From the NCBI RefSeq assembly GCF_050589625.1, contig NZ_JBNGOP010000007.1, positions 62,001 through 126,000 on the forward strand: a stretch of 64,000 nt of DNA, given 5' to 3'. Positions 17,747-27,138 of the stretch are shown in pieces (positions within the stretch are counted from its first letter, which is position 1; each line of letters starts with the position of its first letter). The notes beneath the pieces were generated by a model. That model was given only the letters and a program-made list of their open reading frames with translations. It searched no databases and was not told the DNA's origin. The DNA is from Pelagihabitans sp947500445. Lineage in GTDB: Bacteria > Bacteroidota > Bacteroidia > Flavobacteriales > Flavobacteriaceae. The position numbers and the translations under genes were made by a program.

Positions 17747-18118
17747 TTATGTTTTGTTCAGTTCTCTTGCTACACGGACGAGAAGTTCTGACGGACTCAC
17801 CGGTTTTGATATAAAATCGTTTGCACCGAGTTCAAAAGCACTCAGCACATTTTCTTCGTTTCCTGCCGATGATATGATGATGATCGGCACTTTTGAATCC
17901 AGTTCGTTGCGCACATAATCGATAAGTTCGATGCCCGAAAAATAGGGCATCATGATATCGCTGACGATAATATCCGGAATGTCCTCTCCTAAATGTTCCT
18001 TTACTTGTTTGCCATCGGTTACGTGTGCCACCTCGTATCCCCCTTTTTGCAGGCGAAAACGCAACAATGACCCCAACAATTCGTCATCTTCGGCCAATAA
18101 AAGCTGTTTGGATACCAT
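17747..18118 (-). CDS. Stand-alone response regulator (CheY-like receiver)
   Basis: 123 aa, a single receiver domain with no output domain. All key residues are visible: the acidic pair in LLLAEDDELL, the phospho-acceptor Asp in IIVSDIMMPYFSG, the Ser in IIIISSAGN and the conserved Lys in FISKPVSP. It probably takes phosphate from the hybrid kinase encoded 2 bp upstream, through that kinase's Hpt domain, and passes the signal by protein contact. The HEAT protein encoded right downstream is the obvious candidate partner (inference). ATG start at 18118. Confidence 0.92.
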   Translation of the reverse strand: MVSKQLLLAEDDELLGSLLRFRLQKGGYEVAHVTDGKQVKEHLGEDIPDIIVSDIMMPYFSGIELIDYVRNELDSKVPIIIISSAGNEENVLSAFELGANDFISKPVSPSELLVRVARELNKT

Positions 18119-18120
18119 GG

Positions 18121-19872
18121 TTAACTTTTTTGTTGTTTGATGGAGGTCAGCGCCATTTCTATCTGATTTTCTACTAGCGGATATTCCTCTAAAAAGGATT
18201 GGTACAGATAGTTTAGGTGTTTCAGGTCTTTTTCTGCTTTACAGCAGGTGTGCATTTCGGTAACAATGGCATGCAGGCTGTAGGTTTTCATCATGGCCAG
18301 CCCCGATTTCATTTTATGGAGCGCAAATTCCAAGCCTTTAAAATTGGACTGCTCCAAGTGAATTTTGGCCGCTCCTATGAATTCAATTGCATTTTGTTTG
18401 AACAACCGTATCAGTTCTTCCAACAGCGAAACATCGTTCATGCAATCGGACATGATATCGTCCAAAGTAAAATGCGCTTCAACATCCTGTCCGTTGGCCA
18501 TAGTTCCATTGTACTTGTCAAAATTTTTATTCTTTTCCATAGGGGTAGTATTTTCCAACAGTACCTTAAAAAGTGCCTCGGGCCTGTATGGTTTTAACAA
18601 ATAGCCGTTCATGCCTGCCAATTCCGACTTCTTTTTATCCTTCACCGTAAAGTCGGCAGTGAGCGCTATTATCGGTACTTCGCTAATACGTGTAGTGCCA
18701 TGCTGGCGAATATTTTTAGAAATTTCAAAACCGTCCATATTTGGCATTTTAAGATCCATCAGCACAATATCCACTACGTTTTCTTGTAAAAAGCCCATTC
18801 CTTGATGAAAATCATCGGTAACAAAGGTTTTGCAATTCCACTTGTTCAAACGTTCCGCAATCAATCGCTGGTTTAGGGTATTGTCCTCAAACACCAAAAC
18901 CACAAGGCCGTTAAACAGTTCCCTTTCGATAGCACTTTTGGTCGGTTGTTCCAATACGGTTCCCGCTGTACTGATGCTGAAAGGAAGGTCGAAAGTAAAC
19001 GTGGTCCCTTTTCCAAATACACTGGAAACGGCGATATTTCCTTTTTGATGATCAATTAATTTTTTTACTATGGAAAGCCCCAAGCCCATACCTCCGGCAG
19101 TGGACTCAGAATTGCCCACCTGACGGTATCTGTCGAAAATGTAGGGAAGCTCCTCCTCCCGTATGCCTATTCCTTGGTCGGAAACGACAAAAGTGAGCCA
19201 AACGATTTTCTCCGTTTTTTCTTTGAGACTGACGTGTAGGCTGATATCGCCCTGTTTAACGAATTTTACGGCGTTGCCCAAAAGATTCAGCAGTATTTGA
19301 CCGAGCTTGGCAGGGTCTCCCAAAAGAAATTCCGGTATTGTGGGGTCAATATGTGTTTTTAGGGTCACCCGGTCCGCTACGATCAAGGTCTGACATAGAA
19401 AATCGATGTCCTTGACCGTAGAGGATAAATTGAAGTCTATGGTTTCAAATGAAATGTTGCCCGTGGCCAGTTTGGCATACTCCAACAGCTCGTTTATGAT
19501 TTCCATAAGTGAATTGGAAGCCGATTGAATGGCGGACACATGCGCCATTTGTGCTTCGTTGAGCATGCTTTCGCCCAATAGTTCGGTAAAACCGATAATA
19601 CCGTTTAGGGGTGTTCTGATCTCATGGCTAACCTGTGCTACTACCTGTAGCCCGGTTTCATGGTCCGTTTGCGGTACGTTTGGTTGCTCGTCCCTATCCT
19701 TGAGGTCAAGGTCCGGGGTTTGCCCTTTAGTAGCATTGGCCGCAGAATCGGTAAGCTTTCGAAAACGGTTCAATAGCGCGTTGGCCTCGGAGGCGTCCAC
19801 CGTATCGAAGGATAGGTTGTTCAACTGGAATCTTAGGGAGTCGATTTCTTCAAGTAGGTCTCTTTTTTTCAA
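18121..19872 (-). CDS. Soluble hybrid histidine kinase (HisKA-HATPase-REC-Hpt)
   Basis: 583 aa. Order: N-terminal coiled helix, HisKA with the phospho-His in QVSHEIRTPLNGIIGF (His83), HATPase_c (N box LLNLLGNAVKFV, G boxes SDQGIGIREEE and GGMGLGLSIVKKL), a receiver domain with Asp in IVLMDLKMPNMDG, and a C-terminal Hpt with phospho-His in LHKMKSGLAMM. It therefore holds a full His-Asp-His relay. No membrane helix or sensory domain is seen, so its signal is cytosolic or comes through partners. The next gene is a lone receiver, the likely final acceptor. The start is TTG at 19872, with an in-frame stop 18-20 bp upstream and no ATG between. Confidence 0.92.
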   Translation of the reverse strand: MKKRDLLEEIDSLRFQLNNLSFDTVDASEANALLNRFRKLTDSAANATKGQTPDLDLKDRDEQPNVPQTDHETGLQVVAQVSHEIRTPLNGIIGFTELLGESMLNEAQMAHVSAIQSASNSLMEIINELLEYAKLATGNISFETIDFNLSSTVKDIDFLCQTLIVADRVTLKTHIDPTIPEFLLGDPAKLGQILLNLLGNAVKFVKQGDISLHVSLKEKTEKIVWLTFVVSDQGIGIREEELPYIFDRYRQVGNSESTAGGMGLGLSIVKKLIDHQKGNIAVSSVFGKGTTFTFDLPFSISTAGTVLEQPTKSAIERELFNGLVVLVFEDNTLNQRLIAERLNKWNCKTFVTDDFHQGMGFLQENVVDIVLMDLKMPNMDGFEISKNIRQHGTTRISEVPIIALTADFTVKDKKKSELAGMNGYLLKPYRPEALFKVLLENTTPMEKNKNFDKYNGTMANGQDVEAHFTLDDIMSDCMNDVSLLEELIRLFKQNAIEFIGAAKIHLEQSNFKGLEFALHKMKSGLAMMKTYSLHAIVTEMHTCCKAEKDLKHLNYLYQSFLEEYPLVENQIEMALTSIKQQKS

Positions 19873-19946
19873 TGGGGGATCGATTTGGTTTTACCATACA
19901 TAACGGTCAACGAATGGGGACTTAAGGCATGGTACTGGGTTTATTT

Positions 19947-19954
19947 CAAAGTTA
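19947..19954 (-). promoter_or_regulatory. -7 element upstream of the hybrid kinase operon
   Basis: Minus-strand TAACTTTG fits TAnnTTTG, 74 bp before the kinase TTG start. The -33 TTG is not clear. It is the best candidate for the operon promoter within the divergent gap 19873-20063. Confidence 0.35.
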
Positions 19955-20063
19955 TTGATACCTTAAAACTCTTTATTTTGTTGACAGTGAACAATTAAAT
20001 GTTACCGAAAGCCCCCATTTTGTTGTCAAAATGCTTTATTTGTAGGTATAAAATGTAAGCGCT

Positions 20064-21353
20064 ATGAAATACCTGCATTATTTTGCCTTTTTCTCCATTT
20101 TAGTTTCCTGTAAAGAACAGAAAATCGAAGTTTCGGAAAGTGAGGAAACGATTGCGAAAAGAATTCATGAAAATGTAATTACCATCGACACCCATGCCGA
20201 TATCAACGTACGCAATTTCACCGATAGCGTGAACTACGCACAACGGTTGGAGACCCAGGTAAATCTTCCCAAAATGAAAGAGGGCGGACTGGATGTGGCC
20301 TGGTTCATCGTGTATACGGGACAAGATTCATTGACCGATAGCGGTTATGCAAAGGCCAGCGAGAATGCCATGGACAAGTTTTCGGCCATCCATCGGCTTT
20401 GTGAGGAATATGCACCGGATGATATTGGATTGGCATTGACCTCCGAAGATGTTAGGCGCATTGCTGCCTCCGGAAAAAAAGTGGCCATGATCGGTGTGGA
20501 AAACGCCTATCCCATAGGTGAAGACCTTTCCCTTTTTGACGCGTACCATAAAAAGGGGGCGCGATATATTTCCCTATCACACAACGGGCATAGTCAATTT
20601 TCCGATTCCAATACGGGCGAAGCGGATAGCTTATGGCTTCATAATGGTTTAAGTGAATTGGGTAAAAGCGCTGTTAAAGAGATGAATAGACTCGGAATAA
20701 TGATAGATATTTCGCATCCATCAAAAGAAGCCATGAAACAAATGGTAGCTTTGTCCAAAACCCCGATAATCGCTTCACATTCTTCTGCCAGGGCGCTTTG
20801 CGACCATAGTAGAAACCTGGATGACGAGCAGTTAAAACTGTTGAAAAAGAATGGTGGCGTTGTACAGACAGTAGCATTCAGTTCGTATTTGAACACCGAA
20901 AAACATGAAACACATGCCGCTTTTATGAAAACGATTTATAAGAAGTGTGCCGATTCTTTGGGTATCGAATGGTACGAGCGTTCACAATTTGCAACACTTT
21001 CCGACGCCCAAAAACAGGCATTTATGGAAAATTACCCTAGAGTACTGGATTTAGGAAAGGCCAAGGCCCGTAAAATGGACAACGCACCTGCGGCGGTTGA
21101 TGTGGGAGATTTTGTAAACCATGTTGATTATATGGTCGATCTTATCGGTATCGATCACGTAGGGATCAGTTCCGATTTTGATGGTGGCGGGGGTATCGAA
21201 GGATGGACCGATGCTTCGGAAACCTTTAATGTTACGCGAGAGTTGGTGAAAAGAGGCTATACCGAGGGAGAAATTGCCAAACTATGGGGCGGTAACCTGT
21301 TAAGGGTTTTGGATGCGGTGCAAAGCTATGCCGCCGAAAACAGTACGAACTAA
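20064..21353 (+). CDS. Membrane dipeptidase, peptidase family M19 (lipoprotein)
   Basis: 429 aa. The N-terminus ends in the lipobox LVSC (Cys16), so the mature enzyme should be a lipid-anchored periplasmic or surface protein. M19 zinc-dipeptidase marks are present: HxD in IDTHADIN (His44, Asp46), the bridging Glu in IGVENAYP, His in LSHNGHS and ASHSSAR, and Asp in ISSDFDGGGG. Family members cleave dipeptides, including D- or dehydro-dipeptides. It is transcribed alone, divergent from the signalling operon. The size is slightly larger than bacterial renal-dipeptidase homologues but usual for Bacteroidetes lipoprotein forms. Confidence 0.93.
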   Translation: MKYLHYFAFFSILVSCKEQKIEVSESEETIAKRIHENVITIDTHADINVRNFTDSVNYAQRLETQVNLPKMKEGGLDVAWFIVYTGQDSLTDSGYAKASENAMDKFSAIHRLCEEYAPDDIGLALTSEDVRRIAASGKKVAMIGVENAYPIGEDLSLFDAYHKKGARYISLSHNGHSQFSDSNTGEADSLWLHNGLSELGKSAVKEMNRLGIMIDISHPSKEAMKQMVALSKTPIIASHSSARALCDHSRNLDDEQLKLLKKNGGVVQTVAFSSYLNTEKHETHAAFMKTIYKKCADSLGIEWYERSQFATLSDAQKQAFMENYPRVLDLGKAKARKMDNAPAAVDVGDFVNHVDYMVDLIGIDHVGISSDFDGGGGIEGWTDASETFNVTRELVKRGYTEGEIAKLWGGNLLRVLDAVQSYAAENSTN

Positions 21354-21491
21354 GCCATAGAAAACATCGGGATGGTACGCGAAGGTTAAAATTCTTAGTC
21401 AGGGGCGGTACGAAGTCTAACTACGGTACTTTGCCGAGATTGCGAATGATCCTGTTTTATCACCTTAATAAATACCGAACGGTTTTAAAGA

Positions 21492-22388
21492 TTAAAACAA
21501 TGTCGGCTCTGGGCCATTCAAGGTGTGCGGTATTTTAAGTTTGCACCCCAGTTTATCGTTCAGCTTGGTAATAAAACCGGCCGCTAACAGTGGCGACTCC
21601 AATTCCATGTTCTGGTGTACAAAAAAGTGAACATCACGAAGGCCTTTTTTCTTCCAATCATATAATTTGTCCACCCAATCGTCCAGTCTGGTATGGTCGC
21701 TTTGGTGGTTGGCGCCCACGTAGCGGATAAAGGCCTCCTGGTTCGTGAGGCGCATATGCATGATATCCCTACGCCCGGCAGTATCGACAAGCACGTTGGT
21801 AATGCCGTTTTCTTCCAACAAATGGTAGAGTTCCGATGCTATTTTTTTATCGTTGAACCAATCGGTATGGCGAAACTCCATAGCCAAGGGAAACTCCTTG
21901 GGCCAATAATTGATAAAACGGACCACACGGTCCCAATTTTTAGGACCGAAGTTACCGTGCATCTGCAAAAAGATGGTACCCAATTTCTCTTTTAAGCCGA
22001 CCGTTGCTTCTAAATACCGGTCTACAATAGGATACACCGCTTCGTTCAAGCGCCGCAAATGACTGATATCCTGTGATATTTTTGGGAAAAACTTAAAATC
22101 CGATGGCGTTTTATCATGCCATTTTTCATATTGCTCCTTCGGAAAAATGCGATAAAACGTGGCGTTCAACTCAATACTATTGAATTGCGATGCATAATAC
22201 TGCAGCTCGTCCTTTGTACCCCTAGGATAAAAGTTCTTTAGATCCTGACGGTTCCATTTGGCACAACCTACAAATACGTTCATGGGGACGTCCTTCTTTG
22301 TTTTTAACAGCACCACCTCGGTATCCGGGTGGTCTTTTGGCATAGTAAAATCGATCAATTCCGGGTGGTCTACAGTTCCGAATTTCAT
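21492..22388 (-). CDS. DUF72 domain-containing protein (YecE-like)
   Basis: 298 aa from ATG 22388 (MKFGTVDHPE); the extra N-terminus from 22436 looks non-coding. The DUF72 TIM-barrel pattern is plain: VFVGCAKWNRQDLKNFYPRG, FNSIELNATFYRI, DFKFFPKISQDISH, GTIFLQMHGNFGP, LAMEFRHTDWF and VHFFVHQNMELESP. The family is widespread (E. coli YecE) with no settled function; the barrel may bind a nucleic acid or metal cofactor. It stands alone, convergent with the dipeptidase. Confidence 0.92.
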   Translation of the reverse strand: MKFGTVDHPELIDFTMPKDHPDTEVVLLKTKKDVPMNVFVGCAKWNRQDLKNFYPRGTKDELQYYASQFNSIELNATFYRIFPKEQYEKWHDKTPSDFKFFPKISQDISHLRRLNEAVYPIVDRYLEATVGLKEKLGTIFLQMHGNFGPKNWDRVVRFINYWPKEFPLAMEFRHTDWFNDKKIASELYHLLEENGITNVLVDTAGRRDIMHMRLTNQEAFIRYVGANHQSDHTRLDDWVDKLYDWKKKGLRDVHFFVHQNMELESPLLAAGFITKLNDKLGCKLKIPHTLNGPEPTLF

Positions 22389-22506
22389 AGCTCCGCTTTT
22401 AAAGATGATGTTAAAAATACGGCTTTCCGATAGCAATGGGTCGCTGTTTTAGACACAGTACACTACTTTGGGCACTAATTTTCAAAAAAAACTGTAACAT
22501 TCCGCC

Positions 22507-22514
22507 TATCTTTG
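22507..22514 (+). promoter_or_regulatory. -7 element upstream of the LolA-like gene
   Basis: TATCTTTG matches TAnnTTTG, 32 bp before ATG 22546. The -33 region is A/T-rich without a clear TTG. Confidence 0.4.
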
Positions 22515-22545
22515 ATACAAACGTTATTGAACTAATATTTATAAT

Positions 22546-23322
22546 ATGAGAATGAAAGCATTAAAAGTATGTATGGCCCTATTTGTCCTATCGCTAACGG
22601 TTCCTGTCCAGGCGCAGACGGTAGATGAAATTCTTGCCTCCTACTACGAGAGTATCGGAGGGCTCGAAAATTTCAAGGCCATTAAAGGAATGAAAATGAC
22701 CGCAAAGGTCAATCAACAGGGAATGGAGATCCCTATTGAAATCGTACAGCTTAACGATGGTCGTCAAATGACCACGATCAATTTTCAAGGAAAGGAAATC
22801 AAACAAGGGGTTTTTGACGGAGAGACCCTATGGAGCCATAATTTTATGACCTTGAAAGCTGAAAAAAGCGATGCGGAAGCAACCGCCAACTTTAAACTCA
22901 ACGCCAACGACTTCCCTGGTCCTTTTATTGATTATAAAGAAAAAGGATACACCTTAGAACTTTTGGGCAAGGAAACCATTGACGGAACCGAAGCCTTTAA
23001 ACTAAAATTGGTTAAAGAACCGATTACGGTGGATGGTGTACAGGAAGAGGATATTTCTTTTTACTATTTCGATACCGAAAACTTCGTACCCATTGCAATG
23101 CAAAGTGAGGTGCGTGAAGGCCCGGGCAAGGGCATGACCTCCGAGGTAACCTTTAGCGACTATCAGGAAGTGGAAGGGCTTTACTTCCCCTTTTCCATGA
23201 CGCAAGGTGTAAAAGGACAACCGGGCGCTCCGATTACGATGGAGACCATCGAATTGAATCCGGAAGTAGACGCTACCGCTTTTGCCTTTCCAGAGGAGGC
23301 CGAAACCGAAGAAAAAAAATAA
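22546..23322 (+). CDS. LolA/LolB-like periplasmic or outer-membrane lipoprotein-sorting protein
   Basis: 258 aa with a signal peptide (cleavage near VQA-Q, residue 23). The mature part opens with TVDEILASYYESIGGLENFKAI, a start common in Bacteroidetes proteins annotated as outer membrane lipoprotein-sorting proteins, and continues as alternating beta strands (MKMTAKVNQQGMEIPIEIV, LWSHNFMTLKAEKSD). It fits an open beta-barrel of the LolA/DUF4292-like kind that binds acyl chains. It is distinct from the true lolA at 61633. It is followed by a terminator and then by the large BNR-propeller gene. The exact cargo is unknown. Confidence 0.7.
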   Translation: MRMKALKVCMALFVLSLTVPVQAQTVDEILASYYESIGGLENFKAIKGMKMTAKVNQQGMEIPIEIVQLNDGRQMTTINFQGKEIKQGVFDGETLWSHNFMTLKAEKSDAEATANFKLNANDFPGPFIDYKEKGYTLELLGKETIDGTEAFKLKLVKEPITVDGVQEEDISFYYFDTENFVPIAMQSEVREGPGKGMTSEVTFSDYQEVEGLYFPFSMTQGVKGQPGAPITMETIELNPEVDATAFAFPEEAETEEKK

Positions 23323-23336
23323 TCTCAAAATAGTAT

Positions 23337-23369
23337 AAAGGCCCTTTATTCCAAAAGGGTCTTTTTTTT
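23337..23369 (+). terminator. Rho-independent terminator after the LolA-like gene
   Basis: AAAGGCCCTTT - ATTCCA - AAAGGGTCTTT followed by a T-run: a stem of about 10 bp with one G-U pair. It lies 15 bp past the stop at 23322 and 16 bp before the next ATG. Confidence 0.8.
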
Positions 23370-23384
23370 AATCCACCCTAGAAA

Positions 23385-26300
23385 ATGAAAAAAATACTAT
23401 TCGCCATCGTGGCTGCAGCTTTATTGGTGCCAAACCTTACTACGGCACAGACATCCAGCGATGGAAAACAACTTTTTGGCGATATGACCGCGCGCCATAT
23501 AGGACCGGCCTTAATGAGTGGCCGTATCAATGATATGGAGGTGCATCCTACGAACAGTCGTATCATTTATGCCGGTTCGGCCGGGGGAGGCGTTTGGAAA
23601 TCCAACGATTCGGGAACGACCTTTACCCCTATTTTTGATGACCACTGCCAGTCCATCGGAGCCGTTGCACTGGATCCGAACGACCCGGACAATACCATAT
23701 ATGTGGGAACCGGAGAAACATGGACACGGAACAGTGTTTCTGTAGGGGACGGACTCTATCGTTCCACGGACGGCGGTGCCAATTGGAAAAAATTGGGCTT
23801 CGAAGCCTCGGAACGCATTACCAGTGTAATCGTAAACCCCAAGAACAGCAAGGAAATTTATGTAGGGGTATTGGGAGCCTTATGGGGCGATAATGAAGAA
23901 CGGGGCGTATACAAATCGGGCGATGGCGGTACCACTTGGGACAAATTACTCTATGTAGACCAAAAGACCGGCTGTGCCGACTTGGCCATGGACCCGACCG
24001 ATCCAAATATCCTTTACGCTTCCATGTGGGAATTTCGCAGAACGGGCTGGTCTTTTGAATCTGGAGGTGCCAATAGCGCACTATACAAATCCGTTGATGG
24101 TGGAAAAAATTGGAACAAAATTCATAACGGTTTTCCAAAGGGAAAACTGGGTAGACTCGGTATCGCCATAGCACCGTCGAACCCAAAAGTGCTCTACACG
24201 GTTATCGAAGCCGAAAAAGACGAACGCAAAGGGCTATACCGAAGTGATGATGCCGGCGCAAACTGGAAACAACTGAACAACGATTTTGGAATTACCGTTC
24301 GACCCTTTTATTTTTCACGGATCGTAGTGGACCCACGAAATGAAAATGTGATCGTAAAAGGCGGGCTTAGTGGTTCCATTTCCCGAGACGGAGGAAAAAC
24401 GTTTAAAAATTTGGGCGATATGCATAGCGATATACATGATATCGCATTCAGCATAAAGGACTCCGATATCATGTATGTAGGCACAGATGGTGGTGTTTAT
24501 CGTTCGTGGGACGGCGGTACCAACATGGAAATCGTTGAAAACTTGCCGCTTTCGCAGTTTTATCATATTAGTGTGGACAACGCCGAACCTTATAACATTT
24601 ACGGTGGGCTTCAGGACAACGGTTCTTGGTATGGGCCAAGTGCATCCCCCGGGGGAATAGAGGCCCGCGACTGGAACAGTGTTGGCGCCGGAGATGGGTT
24701 CAGGGTATACAAACACCCCGTTAAAAACATCATTTATTCCGAAATGCAGGGTGCCGATAATGTATGGCGCTATGACGCGGATCGAAGGACCTTGAAGACG
24801 ATACAGCCCCTAGCGGCCCCGGGAGTTCCAAAACTTCGTTTTAACTGGAATGCCCCTATGGCCATTAGTACGCACCAACCCGACCGGTTTTATATGGGGA
24901 GTCAATTTTTACACAAATCGGAAGATATGGGCGATACCTGGGAAATTATTTCCCCAGATCTTACCACGAACGATGCTTCCAAACAAACCCAGGAAAATTC
25001 AGGAGGACTTTCCAAGGACAATTCCGGAGCGGAGAACCATACCACTATTTTCTCGATTGTAGAATCCAGTTTGGACGAAAACATCATTTGGGTAGGGACC
25101 GATGATGGAAATGTGCAGCTTACCAAGGACGGTGGTAAAACATGGACCAATACCACACCCAATATCAAAGGGCTTCCTGCGAACACATGGGTGTATCAAG
25201 TAGTGGCCGGTAGTTTTGATAAGGGAACTGCATATGCCGTGTTCGATGGTCACACCCAAAACGATAAAAATCCTTACGCGTTCAAGACTACCGATTATGG
25301 AAAAACATGGACCAGTATCATTTCCGATGAAGTTGTCGGCTTCGCGCGAAGCATACAAGAAGACCATGTAAACCCGGATCTATTGTTTTTGGGAACCGAA
25401 TTTGGTCTTTATATCACTTTGAACGGTGGTAAAAGCTGGAAAAAATTCACCATCAATATGCCGGCGGTAGCGGTACATTCCATAGCCCTGCAAAAAGAAA
25501 CCAACGATTTGGTCATGGGCACCCATGGAAGGGGCATCATCATTATCGACGACATTTCCCCATTGCGGGAACTCAATGCGGAAGTGATGGCGAAGAAACT
25601 ACACTTTTTCGATTCGAAACCGACGGTCATCAACGAAAAAAGTAGTTTTTCCGGTAGTTTCGGTAACGAAACCCAATTCGTGGGACGTAATGAGACCACC
25701 AATGCGCAAATAAAGTACTATTTGAGCAAGCGGCACACCTTTGGGAAAATGACCATGGAGATACAGGATATGGAAGGCAATACCATTGTAGAGCTGGGAC
25801 CGGGAAAATCGAAGGGCATCAACATCGTAAATTGGAGCTATACCCGTAAACAACCTAAAGTGGCAAAAGGAAAAACCTTTTCTTTTGGCGGATTTACGAG
25901 TCCTAAAGTACCTGCAGGCACTTATAAGGCAGTTATTAAAAAAGGGAAGGATACCTTTGAGGATACCTTCGACCTCGTATATGACGATAGTTCCTCGTTA
26001 ACGGAAACGGACCGTACCTTAAAAAATGAGACGGTTATGAAGCTTTATGACATGACACAGGAACTGGCCTATATGGTTTATGAACTTGACGAAATGATCG
26101 TAAAGGCGGAAGCGGCAAAGGACGTAAAAACGGTAAAAAAGTTAAATGACCTTAAAGAGACCCTGGTAATCACCACAGGGGACAACTATGTGGGGTCTGC
26201 AGAACCCCAATTACGGGAGAAAATGACCGATTTGTTCAGTAAGTTGGCCAATAGCTATGACAAACCCACCAAAGCGGAGCTTGAAAACCTTACCGTAATC

Positions 26301-26411
26301 GATAACAGGTTCAATACCGCGAAAACGGACTTTGAAAAACTAAAGAAAAAGTATAAGCATACCGAAGCGATGACCATAAAAACTTATGATGCGTTTTTAA
26401 ACGGAAAATAG
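23385..26411 (+). CDS. Secreted BNR/sortilin-type beta-propeller protein
   Basis: 1008 aa with a signal peptide (TTA-Q at about residue 21). The first 700 residues carry many BNR/Asp-box motifs of the form S-x-D-x-G-x-x-W (SNDSGTTFTP, STDGGANWKKLG, SGDGGTTWDKLL, SVDGGKNWNKIH, TKDGGKTWTN, TTDYGKTWTS, NGGKSWKKF). These form one or two propellers like the VPS10/sortilin group, often labelled glycosyl hydrolase. A C-terminal beta-domain follows (about 740-870, KYYLSKRHTFG to GTYKAVIKKG), then a helical tail. Members are large periplasmic or exported proteins; no enzymatic residue can be named. No type IX sorting domain is seen at the end. Confidence 0.85.
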   Translation: MKKILFAIVAAALLVPNLTTAQTSSDGKQLFGDMTARHIGPALMSGRINDMEVHPTNSRIIYAGSAGGGVWKSNDSGTTFTPIFDDHCQSIGAVALDPNDPDNTIYVGTGETWTRNSVSVGDGLYRSTDGGANWKKLGFEASERITSVIVNPKNSKEIYVGVLGALWGDNEERGVYKSGDGGTTWDKLLYVDQKTGCADLAMDPTDPNILYASMWEFRRTGWSFESGGANSALYKSVDGGKNWNKIHNGFPKGKLGRLGIAIAPSNPKVLYTVIEAEKDERKGLYRSDDAGANWKQLNNDFGITVRPFYFSRIVVDPRNENVIVKGGLSGSISRDGGKTFKNLGDMHSDIHDIAFSIKDSDIMYVGTDGGVYRSWDGGTNMEIVENLPLSQFYHISVDNAEPYNIYGGLQDNGSWYGPSASPGGIEARDWNSVGAGDGFRVYKHPVKNIIYSEMQGADNVWRYDADRRTLKTIQPLAAPGVPKLRFNWNAPMAISTHQPDRFYMGSQFLHKSEDMGDTWEIISPDLTTNDASKQTQENSGGLSKDNSGAENHTTIFSIVESSLDENIIWVGTDDGNVQLTKDGGKTWTNTTPNIKGLPANTWVYQVVAGSFDKGTAYAVFDGHTQNDKNPYAFKTTDYGKTWTSIISDEVVGFARSIQEDHVNPDLLFLGTEFGLYITLNGGKSWKKFTINMPAVAVHSIALQKETNDLVMGTHGRGIIIIDDISPLRELNAEVMAKKLHFFDSKPTVINEKSSFSGSFGNETQFVGRNETTNAQIKYYLSKRHTFGKMTMEIQDMEGNTIVELGPGKSKGINIVNWSYTRKQPKVAKGKTFSFGGFTSPKVPAGTYKAVIKKGKDTFEDTFDLVYDDSSSLTETDRTLKNETVMKLYDMTQELAYMVYELDEMIVKAEAAKDVKTVKKLNDLKETLVITTGDNYVGSAEPQLREKMTDLFSKLANSYDKPTKAELENLTVIDNRFNTAKTDFEKLKKKYKHTEAMTIKTYDAFLNGK

Positions 26412-26433
26412 AGCGCTGCCAAACGTTCCGAAA

Positions 26434-26467
26434 AAAATGCCATCGATCACAAGATCGGTGGCATTTT
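26434..26467 (+). terminator. Rho-independent terminator after the propeller gene
   Basis: AAAAATGCCATCGATC - ACAA - GATCGGTGGCATTTTT: a stem of 10 bp with one mismatch (GCCATCGATC/GATCGGTGGC), extended by A/T pairs, with a T-tract. It lies 22 bp after the stop at 26411. Confidence 0.88.
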
Positions 26468-26548
26468 TGTTTATAAGCTGTTTGATAAGTACTGTCCCGA
26501 CATTTAAAATATGTTTGGTTAATAGGTATCTTTAATAAAACAAGCTTT

Positions 26549-26965
26549 ATGAACGACAGGTCCCAACAGCTACTGGACATCCGTCCAGAAATTCCATCGG
26601 CAAAAGTTTCTCCGGAAATGGGCGATGACGAGTTTTTTCAAAATGCAACCTTACGCCCCGTAATCAAACTTCAAAATGACTTGCTACTTGCCGTATTTTC
26701 AAACTATATAACAAAGCATAAAAACCGATTTTATGAGCTAACCTTGGAACGGCGCTTGCAGTATATTGAGAATGCCATACAAAAGGATATCAAGTTTCGA
26801 AACGCTTTAAAGGGAATGATAATAGGCCAATTCGGTATCGAGGAATATGGCCATTACATTCAAAACTCCTCCAACCTGAACAAAAGAATGATGAACATGG
26901 TCATTAAACGTATTCAGGACCAGTTGCAATATTTTGATACCGTAAAACCAATGATTTCCGTATAG
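26549..26965 (+). CDS. Conserved flavobacterial hypothetical protein (often mislabelled glyoxalase)
   Basis: 138 aa, soluble and helical, no signal peptide. It contains LRPVIKLQNDLLLAVFSNYI, LERRLQYIENAIQKDIKFRN and MIIGQFGIEEYGHYIQNSS, and from memory matches a Bacteroidetes family sometimes annotated as glyoxalase although no glyoxalase fold motif (metal His/Glu pattern) is visible. Function unknown. It stands alone after a strong terminator; a TATGTTTG element at 26510-26517 may be its -7 box. Confidence 0.75.
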   Translation: MNDRSQQLLDIRPEIPSAKVSPEMGDDEFFQNATLRPVIKLQNDLLLAVFSNYITKHKNRFYELTLERRLQYIENAIQKDIKFRNALKGMIIGQFGIEEYGHYIQNSSNLNKRMMNMVIKRIQDQLQYFDTVKPMISV

Positions 26966-27138
26966 CAAAGGAAAACACTTCGCTATATAGTAAATGCTCC
27001 CGCCCCATCTGCAAATGGCACGTTTTTTGTTTTCCTACTAACGGTTTGTACAGGTTTTTGCGCCATTGATACATTGGTTATTCTTTCCAGTTGACCTAAG
27101 CGCTACCTTTAGAAACGTTAACCTGAAAATGAAAAACG

